A stretch of DNA of 64,000 bases, taken from positions 124,001 through 188,000 of the forward strand of contig NZ_JAQSDZ010000001.1 of assembly GCF_029946165.1 (NCBI RefSeq), given 5' to 3'. Shown here piece by piece: positions 56,779 through 64,000 of the stretch (position 1 is the first letter of the stretch; the number at the start of each line of letters is the position of its first letter). Below the pieces are notes generated by a model, which saw nothing but the letters and a program-made list of their open reading frames with translations, made no database searches and was not told the DNA's origin. This DNA comes from Methylotenera sp. (lineage in GTDB: Bacteria > Pseudomonadota > Gammaproteobacteria > Burkholderiales > Methylophilaceae). The translations under genes and the position numbers were made by a program.

Positions 56779-59700
56779 CTAATTATATAGGATTTTTACG
56801 TTTTCTCGACTCAACCACGCAGTTAATCCTGCAATCAATTCATCATGCAAATCCACTCGCCAGTCATTGCCAAGCATCAACTCTACTTTGCTGGTTTTAT
56901 TGTGATATTCAACTTTTACCGCGCAACCTCGCACTTCATCAGAAGCACTTTTACAATAAGGTTTCAGCAAGGCTTTTAGTTTCACCGCATCAGCTTGTCC
57001 ATTGCAAGATATTTTCAAAAAGCTAGCTTTGCTATTTCTTAACGTAGGTAAATCGAAAATCTTTCTTGCGTTAACTCTTACGCCGCCAGAGAATTCATCA
57101 TTACTAACACGGCCTTCTATGATGATAAGTTGGTCATCTTTTAATAAAGCCTGTTGCTGATTAAGTAACTCACTACCCACTACTACCTCTAGTCGCGTAG
57201 TACCGTCATCTAAGCCCACAATCGCCATTTTGCCACGTCCAGTCATGCGAATACGCACACCTGAAACGATTCCTGCTAATAATTGCGGATGCTCTTTAGG
57301 TGCTAAATTTGCCAACGTCGTCGAAATAAACTGACTTAAATCTTTTTGGTACGCCCAATAAGGATGCCCACTGAAATAAAAACCCAAGGCTGCTTTTTCT
57401 TCTTGCAAGCGTTGTTGCTCAGTCCAATCTGGCACCGTAGGTAAAATATTCGCTGCTTTATCTGCAACTTCGCCAAATAAACTATTCTGGTTACTATTGG
57501 CGCTATTTTGTTCTGCCGCGGCCATAGCCATGGCAACGCCTGCTAATAATGCATTTCGGCTAGGCGAAAGTTTATCAAATGCGCCAGCGCGAATTAATGA
57601 TTCCACTACTCGGCGATTTACTTTGCGCAAGTCTAGGCGATTACAGAAATCGAAAAGGTCTTTAAATGGCCCATCTTTACGTCGAGCTTGCAAAATCACT
57701 TCAATCGCCGCTTGCCCGGTGCCTTTAACTGCGCCCAAACCATAAAGCACTTGGTTTTTGCTAATAGGTGTAAATTTAAACTCACTTTGATTCACATCTG
57801 GCGACAATATTTCCACCTGATTCGGCGCGCAATCTTCATAGAAAATACGCACACTATCCGTATTGTTCATATCCGCAGACATGGTTGAAGCTAAAAAGGC
57901 TGCTGGATAATGCGCCTTCAAATAGGCGGTTTGATAAGCAACCAGTGCATAGGCGGCGGCGTGAGATTTATTAAATCCGTAACCCGCAAACTTTTCGAGC
58001 AAGTCAAACAATTCAGTAGCTTGTCGCTCCGTCATGTTATTTTTAACCGCGCCCTCCGTAAAGGTTTTGCGCTGCGCATCCATTTCTTCTTGCTTTTTCT
58101 TACCCATCGCACGGCGAAGCAAATCGGCGCCACCAAGGCTGTAGCCCGCGACCACTTGCGCAATCTGCATCACTTGTTCTTGATAAACAGCGATACCATA
58201 AGTCTCTTTTAAGATAGGCTCAGTCAGCGGATGCGGGTACTCCACACGCTGCTTACCATGCTTGCGTCGACAGAAATCTGGAATCAAATCCATAGGACCA
58301 GGTCGATACAATGCCACCAGCGCGATAATATCTTCAAAGCAATCAGGCATCGCTTGTTTAAGCATATCCTTCATACCCTTGGACTCTAGCTGGAACACCG
58401 CAGTGGTATTGGCGGTTTTTAATAGCTGGAATGTAGGCTTATCATTTAGCGGTAAGGTTTCGAATGATAATGGCGCTAAGCCCTCAGCGGCACGCTGTTT
58501 ATTGGCGTTGACTAAAGCCAGTTCCAAAATGGTTAATGTACGTAAGCCCAAAAAGTCGAACTTAACTAACCCTACTGCTTCAACATCATCTTTATCATAT
58601 TGGCTGACTAAACTTGCGCCATCTGCCTGGCAATAAACGGGCGAGAAATCGGAAATTTTTCCTGGTGAAATCAACACACCACCCGCATGCATACCGATAT
58701 TACGCACCAAACCTTCTAGTCGCAATGCCAGTTCTAGCAGCTCTTTCAGTTCTTCTTCAGTTTCACGACGCTCAGCTAATTGCGGCTCCTTTACCAAAGC
58801 ATCGGACAAGGTAATACCCAACTCAAGCGGAATAAGCTTACTGATACCATCCACAAAATAGAATGGCAAATCCAGCACCCGACCCACATCGCGAATCACG
58901 GCCTTTGCCGCCATGGTACCGAAAGTGGCGATTTGTGAAACGGCATCTAAACCATATTTTTGTTTCACGTAATCAATGACGCGATCTCGACCTTCTTGAC
59001 AGAAGTCAATATCGAAGTCGGGCATCGAAACGCGGTCTGGATTTAGAAATCGTTCGAATAGTAAATTGTACTCTAATGGATCTAAGTCAGTAATTTTTAA
59101 ACTATAGGCAACCACAGAGCCAGCACCAGAACCACGCCCTGGACCAACTGGCACACCGTTACCTTTAGCCCACTGAATAAAATCGGCCACAATTAAGAAG
59201 TAGCCCGCAAAACCCATTTGGTTAATGACTTGAGTTTCAAAGTCTAAACGTGCGTCATAGTCAGGTTTTTTCGCGGCACGTACTTCTTCATTTGGATAAA
59301 GTACCTCTAATCTTTGCGCCAAGCCTCTACGCGCTTCTTCTATAAGAAAATCATTTAAACTTTCATTATTTGGCGTTGGAAAGTTAGGTAAATAATTTTT
59401 ACCTAAAGTGAGCATTAAGTTACAGCGTTTGGCAATTTCTACACTATTAGCCAGCGCTTCAGGCATATCGTCAAACAACGCCGCCATATCTGCTTGAGGT
59501 TTAAAATATTGCTCGGTAGTAAAGTTTTTAGGGCGACGAGTATCCGCTAATACATAACCCTCAGAAATACAGGTGCGCGCTTCGTGGGCTCTAAAATCAT
59601 CTGGCGTGATAAATTGTATGGGATGCGTAGCAACGATGGGCAGGTTTAGACTATGGGCAATTGAACGCACTTGCTGAATATAATGCTCTTGCAGATGTTG

Positions 59701-60288
59701 CAGAGCATTATTCTCTGAAGTGCTATTTTCTGAAATACTAGCGGTGCGCTGTACTTCTAAATAAAACCGGTTTGGAAATAAATTTTCCCAAGCTTGAGCA
59801 AGCTTAGTCGCTAACGCTAAATTATCTTGCGTGCATGCTTGACCCACGTCACCAGCCAATGCGCCAGAGAGCACAATGAGCCCATCTGTACCGCATTCAA
59901 CGAACCATTCACGCTTGAATTCTGCACGTCCTCGATATTGATTACTCAGATATGCGCGGCTAAGTAGTTGGCATAACAATAAATAGCCTGCATGTGACTG
60001 ACATAACAGCAATAAACGTGTTGGCTGGTCACGATTAGCCGTGTTTTCCAACCAAATATCGCAGCCTAAAATAGGCTTAATACCTTTGCCTCTGGCGGCT
60101 TTATAAAATTTAATAGCGCCAAATAAATTGCTTAAGTCGGTTAATGCCAGCGCTGGCATTTTATCGTTCAAGGCCTGCTTTACATAGTCATCAATTCGCA
60201 CAATGCCATCGATAATGGAGTACTCACTATGGCAGCGTAAATGGACGAATGTAGGCTTTTTTAAATCTGTTTGACTGGTTTGCAACAT
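56779..60288 (-). CDS. dnaE: DNA polymerase III subunit alpha
   Basis: 1,169 residues, the replicative polymerase. An N-terminal PHP domain (about 10-280; VHLRCHSEYSIIDGIVRIDD) precedes palm, thumb and fingers with catalytic PDFDIDFCQEGRDRVIDYV (near 421) and a helix-hairpin-helix region. An OB fold lies near 1010 (VSGVRIRMTGRGKMAIVGLD), and a C-terminal domain follows. Full length with no inteins. Upstream of accA and tilS on the same strand. Confidence 0.97.
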   Translation of the reverse strand: MLQTSQTDLKKPTFVHLRCHSEYSIIDGIVRIDDYVKQALNDKMPALALTDLSNLFGAIKFYKAARGKGIKPILGCDIWLENTANRDQPTRLLLLCQSHAGYLLLCQLLSRAYLSNQYRGRAEFKREWFVECGTDGLIVLSGALAGDVGQACTQDNLALATKLAQAWENLFPNRFYLEVQRTASISENSTSENNALQHLQEHYIQQVRSIAHSLNLPIVATHPIQFITPDDFRAHEARTCISEGYVLADTRRPKNFTTEQYFKPQADMAALFDDMPEALANSVEIAKRCNLMLTLGKNYLPNFPTPNNESLNDFLIEEARRGLAQRLEVLYPNEEVRAAKKPDYDARLDFETQVINQMGFAGYFLIVADFIQWAKGNGVPVGPGRGSGAGSVVAYSLKITDLDPLEYNLLFERFLNPDRVSMPDFDIDFCQEGRDRVIDYVKQKYGLDAVSQIATFGTMAAKAVIRDVGRVLDLPFYFVDGISKLIPLELGITLSDALVKEPQLAERRETEEELKELLELALRLEGLVRNIGMHAGGVLISPGKISDFSPVYCQADGASLVSQYDKDDVEAVGLVKFDFLGLRTLTILELALVNANKQRAAEGLAPLSFETLPLNDKPTFQLLKTANTTAVFQLESKGMKDMLKQAMPDCFEDIIALVALYRPGPMDLIPDFCRRKHGKQRVEYPHPLTEPILKETYGIAVYQEQVMQIAQVVAGYSLGGADLLRRAMGKKKQEEMDAQRKTFTEGAVKNNMTERQATELFDLLEKFAGYGFNKSHAAAYALVAYQTAYLKAHYPAAFLASTMSADMNNTDSVRIFYEDCAPNQVEILSPDVNQSEFKFTPISKNQVLYGLGAVKGTGQAAIEVILQARRKDGPFKDLFDFCNRLDLRKVNRRVVESLIRAGAFDKLSPSRNALLAGVAMAMAAAEQNSANSNQNSLFGEVADKAANILPTVPDWTEQQRLQEEKAALGFYFSGHPYWAYQKDLSQFISTTLANLAPKEHPQLLAGIVSGVRIRMTGRGKMAIVGLDDGTTRLEVVVGSELLNQQQALLKDDQLIIIEGRVSNDEFSGGVRVNARKIFDLPTLRNSKASFLKISCNGQADAVKLKALLKPYCKSASDEVRGCAVKVEYHNKTSKVELMLGNDWRVDLHDELIAGLTAWLSRENVKILYN

Positions 60289-60358
60289 AAGGTAAATTTT
60301 ACCTTATTGAGGAAGCTTTAGAGAATAAAACTTAGTGAGATTTGTGACAAAAAGTTTG

Positions 60359-60400
60359 AACTATCTACATTATTGTCCTTGACAATAATGTAGATAGTTT
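60359..60400 (-). terminator. Perfect 19-bp hairpin after the chemosensory kinase gene
   Basis: AACTATCTACATTATTGTC (60359-60377), CTT loop, then its exact inverse (60381-60399). It begins right after the kinase stop codon. On the minus strand a T-rich stretch follows a few bases later. Confidence 0.85.
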
Positions 60401-63400
60401 TTATTTGTTAAGCAAAACTTTTACCTGCTCAATGAGTTCTTCGTCTTGCACTGGTTTGCCCAAGAACGCATTCACGCCCAACTCTTTGGCGACATTTCTG
60501 TGTTTTTCAGCAGTGCGTGAACTGATGACGATTAATGGAATATTGGCAGTCATTTCGTTATCACGCACATGACGAGAAAACTCAAAACCATCCATGCGAG
60601 GCATCTCAATATCCGTCAAAATAATATCAGGTGTGATAAGTTGAAGTTTTTGAATCGCATCCATACCATCATTGGCGGTAATCACCTCAAAGTCTTCACG
60701 CTCAAGTACGCGAGAAAGCACTTTACGCATAGTAAGTGAATCATCTACTACCAAGGCGACCTTCTTCACCACCTCAGCAACTGGCGCAAACGTCGTTACC
60801 TTAATGGCGCCAATTGAAAGCGCTTCACGATTAGCTAGTTGCACTGGGTTAATCACCAAGACAATAACCCCATCACCCAATACTGTGGCGCCAATCATAC
60901 CTGGTACGCGCGCAAGCTGCGTGCCAATCTGTTTCATCACAACCTCTTGGTTGCCGATAATTTCGTCTACGTGTAACGCAGTCCGATAAGTACCACTACG
61001 TAATAAAACGACGGGGGTATAAGTATGTTGCTGTGCTACATGGTCAACATCACCAATTAACTTGGATAAATAATGTAAAGGATAATCTCTACCAGCCCAG
61101 CTTACATTGTGCGCTTGGTAGGCACTCAGCAAATCGGCTTGCTTGAGCTTTTGCACTTGTTCTACCATCACAGATGGAATCGCAAACATCTTATTACCCA
61201 CGCGCGCCATAATCACTTGTGCCACTGATAGTGTAACGGGCAAGTAGATATTAAACATTGCGCCCATACCAGTCACATTACTCACATCAATACGACCACT
61301 CAACGCAGCAATATCACTACGTACCGCATCTAAACCAACGCCACGTCCTGCAATCTGGGAGATGCTGTCAGCTGTTGAGAATCCTGGCTCAAAAATAACC
61401 GCCATTAATGCTTGATCTGATACTTCTTGGTCTACGCTTAACAATCCTCTTTCAATGGCTTTTTGTTTTACTTTGGCAAGATTAATGCCCCCGCCATCAT
61501 CAGTCACAATCAGTGTGATTTCATCATTTTCTAAGCTGACTTTTAACTTGATTTGACCAGCCTCTGGTTTACCAAGCTTCTTACGCTCATCTGTAGACTC
61601 CAGACCGTGCGCAACTGCATTACGTAACAAATGCTCTAAGGGAGCGCCCATTTTGTCTAGAACGCCGCGATCCAGCTCAATATTCTCACCTTGAATCTCC
61701 ATTTCAACACGTTTATTCAACTCTCTTGCAGTTTGTCGAACAATACGTTGCAAGCGTTCCGATATGGTGGCGAATGGCAACATACGAACACCCATCAAGC
61801 CTTGTTGCAATTCACGATTCATACGGTTTTGCTGCTGCAAAGCCGCATCCGTTTGGTCTAGATTTAGCACTAATCCATGCTGAATGGTTGCAACGTCGTT
61901 AACGCTCTCGGCCATCATACGGGTGAGTTCTTGCAAGCGTGTGAATCGGTCAAACTCTAATGGGTCGAATGTCTCATTAGCCTCTTGCAATAAGCTCATA
62001 CGAGATTGCATCTGTGTTTCAGCTTCAATTTCTAACTCGCGTAAATAAGCACGCATTCTGCTGATGCTATCAGTTAAGTCCGACGAAGACTGCTTGAAGC
62101 TTTGCATCTCTCGATCCATTCGAGAGCGCATAATTGAAACTTCACCAGCCTCGTTAATTAATCTATCCAGCACGTCAGCACGCATCCGTAAGAATTGTGA
62201 CTTACGCTCAGCTGAGCGCGTTGGCACAGTTGCTGTAGCCGCCACTTCTATATCTTGAATAGAAACTTTTGCACCACCAGTAATATCTTCTAGCATGTAG
62301 CCAATATGATCGAACTCGACAAACATTTCATCAAAGTCATCAGCAGTGGCTTTATGACGTAGGGCGTGAATCACGCGATCTTCCATTTTGTGTACGCTGT
62401 CGCCAATATTACTTTGTCCAGCCATACGCGCACTACCTTTTAAGGTATGCAAAGCACGTTGTAGAGAATCTGGATATTCGGCCTCATGTGGATTTGCTCG
62501 CCAGCCACGTAAATCTCTGCCAACTTGCGGCACTAGTTCACGCGCTTCTTCAACAAACAAACCAAGCAATTCTTGATCTACAGCCAATTCTTTAAGTTTA
62601 TTCACTGGGATATCAGCCAACACTGCACTATTCAATAACAATGGAGTAGCTTCAGCTTGTTCCTTAACCTCTTGTATTGCTTCAGCTATTTCATTTTCAT
62701 CAATCGCAGTTGGTATAATCTCAATGGTTGCTTCATTAATTTCTTCATCCAGCTGAACTCCATCTGTTGCTAAATTTTCATAAGTATTGAGATTTTGAGC
62801 CGATTGCCCGATTGCATCCGTTTGATGCTCTAGTACTGCTGCTTCGGCTTGCTGAGTTGCAATTGCTTGCATTGCCGCGGTTGATTCGCTTAAGGCAAGA
62901 ATTAAGGCACGAGCTGACTTTGGATTTTTAAGCGCTTTTGCCTTTTTCAAACCATCAGCCAAAGCCTTAACTACATTGCCATATAAGGTAATATGTTGTT
63001 CAGTCCATATACTTGTATGTTCATCTAACCAACGCTCTAAAGCTCGAGCTAAATCTCCTGTTGGATTAAAACCTGCAGTGAGCGCATTGCTACCTAAGGT
63101 ATGTGCAGCACGGCAGCTATCATCCGTAGGTAACTCTGTTGAATTGACCACTAATGCTTTCTGAGCATCAACTAAAGTTTCAAGATGTTGCTGTGCTTCA
63201 GCTAAGAAAATATTAAAGAACGCCTTGCTTAATGTTCTTGTACCGCCGATGAGAACCTCTTCTTTTTGCGGCTTAGGCTTGTTTACAGCTAAATCATGTT
63301 CGAACTCTGATTCAAGTTCGGTTGCTCGTTGTTGAAACGGGGTAGGATCTAACGTAACGGTTTGATTTTCCTGTAACTCTGCTACCCAGCCAGCAAAGTC

Positions 63401-64000
63401 TGCGCTGACATTCTCCACAAATGCCAGTTGCTTCACCGAAGGAAAAGCTTTGCGTTCCATGACTAAATTGAGTAACTTTTCAACTGCCCAAGCTACATCA
63501 CTGATACCAAGCAAGCCGACAGTGCGACCACTACCCTTAAGTGTATGATAAGCGCGACGCACTTCAATCAAAGCTTCGCTTTCAGTTGGATTAACGCGTA
63601 AAGTTTGTAGATGTTGCGCCAAGCTTGCCAATACTTCTTCAGCTTCAGTTAAGAATATATCTTGAAGTTCTTCATCGACCGCTTTGTCTGTTACTGCTTT
63701 ATTTACATTAGCCTCTAAATCGACAACAGCCATTTCAGTTGATAAGTGAGCAGTATCTGAAATTTCGAGCACATCACCTGCAGGCAATTCACTTTCGGCT
63801 TGATCACTGTTTTCTACTAGAACATTCAGTGCTTTTGCGCCTTGCTCTAATCGCATTAAAGCGCTAGATAAAGCAGATTCAGACTCAGCCCTAATATTAG
63901 GTAGTTCTTCCGCATATAGCCCCAACATACTCAAACTTTCCGCTACCAACTCAAATTGGGAATGACTGCTAGCACCGTCAGAGTGAACTTTGAAATGCTC
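60401..64000 (-). CDS. ChpA/PilL-type chemosensory hybrid histidine kinase, partial (5' end beyond the window)
   Basis: The frame is open through the right edge, so 1,199 or more residues are present and the N-terminus is missing. From the edge leftward: three visible HPt domains with phospho-His in AYHTLKGSGRTVG (near 63550), AAHTLGSNALTAG (near 63100) and ALHTLKGSARMAG (near 62450), a dimerisation region, a CheA-like ATPase (HLLRNAVAHGLES, DDGGGIN, GRGVGLDAVRSDI), a CheW domain and a C-terminal receiver with phospho-Asp in IILTDIEMPRMDGFEF. This is the kinase of Pil-Chp systems that control type IV pili and twitching motility. Neighbouring pilGHIJ genes should lie to the right. Confidence 0.92.
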   Translation of the reverse strand, partial: EHFKVHSDGASSHSQFELVAESLSMLGLYAEELPNIRAESESALSSALMRLEQGAKALNVLVENSDQAESELPAGDVLEISDTAHLSTEMAVVDLEANVNKAVTDKAVDEELQDIFLTEAEEVLASLAQHLQTLRVNPTESEALIEVRRAYHTLKGSGRTVGLLGISDVAWAVEKLLNLVMERKAFPSVKQLAFVENVSADFAGWVAELQENQTVTLDPTPFQQRATELESEFEHDLAVNKPKPQKEEVLIGGTRTLSKAFFNIFLAEAQQHLETLVDAQKALVVNSTELPTDDSCRAAHTLGSNALTAGFNPTGDLARALERWLDEHTSIWTEQHITLYGNVVKALADGLKKAKALKNPKSARALILALSESTAAMQAIATQQAEAAVLEHQTDAIGQSAQNLNTYENLATDGVQLDEEINEATIEIIPTAIDENEIAEAIQEVKEQAEATPLLLNSAVLADIPVNKLKELAVDQELLGLFVEEARELVPQVGRDLRGWRANPHEAEYPDSLQRALHTLKGSARMAGQSNIGDSVHKMEDRVIHALRHKATADDFDEMFVEFDHIGYMLEDITGGAKVSIQDIEVAATATVPTRSAERKSQFLRMRADVLDRLINEAGEVSIMRSRMDREMQSFKQSSSDLTDSISRMRAYLRELEIEAETQMQSRMSLLQEANETFDPLEFDRFTRLQELTRMMAESVNDVATIQHGLVLNLDQTDAALQQQNRMNRELQQGLMGVRMLPFATISERLQRIVRQTARELNKRVEMEIQGENIELDRGVLDKMGAPLEHLLRNAVAHGLESTDERKKLGKPEAGQIKLKVSLENDEITLIVTDDGGGINLAKVKQKAIERGLLSVDQEVSDQALMAVIFEPGFSTADSISQIAGRGVGLDAVRSDIAALSGRIDVSNVTGMGAMFNIYLPVTLSVAQVIMARVGNKMFAIPSVMVEQVQKLKQADLLSAYQAHNVSWAGRDYPLHYLSKLIGDVDHVAQQHTYTPVVLLRSGTYRTALHVDEIIGNQEVVMKQIGTQLARVPGMIGATVLGDGVIVLVINPVQLANREALSIGAIKVTTFAPVAEVVKKVALVVDDSLTMRKVLSRVLEREDFEVITANDGMDAIQKLQLITPDIILTDIEMPRMDGFEFSRHVRDNEMTANIPLIVISSRTAEKHRNVAKELGVNAFLGKPVQDEELIEQVKVLLNK

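Overview
The window looks like chromosome from a methylotrophic betaproteobacterium of the Methylophilaceae (Methylotenera-like). This is an inference from gene content, since no 16S rRNA is present. Pointers are a stand-alone pqqA gene (PQQ cofactor precursor), zwf and pgl (formaldehyde oxidation through the RuMP cycle), formate-dependent purT, a PEP-CTERM protein, a betaproteobacterial-type tmRNA tag (ANDETYSLAA), and neighbourhoods such as smpB/ratA/rnfH, guaB-guaA-gre, dnaE-accA-tilS and tesA/ybbA/ybbP. The DNA is AT-rich by eye.

Positions 1-3084 are the end of an integrated element. It holds an unrecognised leftward gene cut by the window edge, two tiny overlapping ORFs, an excisionase-like gene and a tyrosine integrase pointing at the 3' end of ssrA (tmRNA, 3085-3451, minus), a classic integration target. 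ssrA is followed by a 23-residue pqqA with its own terminator. Positions 3789-7590 hold a decayed Type ISP/IIG restriction-modification gene split by two one-base deletions. It has been invaded, always in frame, by four copies or half-copies of a palindromic element, two of which flank an embedded DUF559 endonuclease domain.

Positions 7797-21501 are mostly housekeeping: recQ, an NTF2-like protein, an OmpA-family protein, a Tim44-like membrane protein, smpB divergent from ratA-rnfH, a DUF4124 protein, guaB, guaA, a Gre-family factor without the usual acidic tip, a nitroreductase, the ABC-F protein YbiT and three small membrane proteins.

Positions 21970-26952 form a compact three-gene redox unit. 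The first protein is cytoplasmic and joins an FAD/NAD(P) oxidoreductase, two cyclic-nucleotide-binding domains and four [4Fe-4S] clusters. The second is a membrane protein with two H-x13-H heme-ligand pairs. The third joins a cytoplasmic FHA domain, a membrane anchor and ten periplasmic CXXCH heme sites. Together they could carry electrons from NAD(P)H across the inner membrane under second-messenger and phospho-peptide control. I know of no characterised function, and this is the best candidate for an undescribed system here.

Positions 27047-64000 hold typA, two tandem DEAD-box helicases behind a strong promoter and a long leader, a SanA-like protein, a PEP-CTERM protein, pgl, a dienelactone hydrolase, zwf, dcd, an Orn/Lys/Arg decarboxylase, metG, apbC/mrp, a cold-shock/DUF1294 fusion, a truncated globin, purT, an orphan sigma-54 response regulator behind a TonB receptor, the YbbA/YbbP-type ABC transporter with tesA, tilS, accA, a MITE-like palindromic element, dnaE, and the 3' part of a ChpA/PilL-type chemosensory kinase that runs off the right edge. 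Many intergenic spaces carry clear intrinsic terminators.
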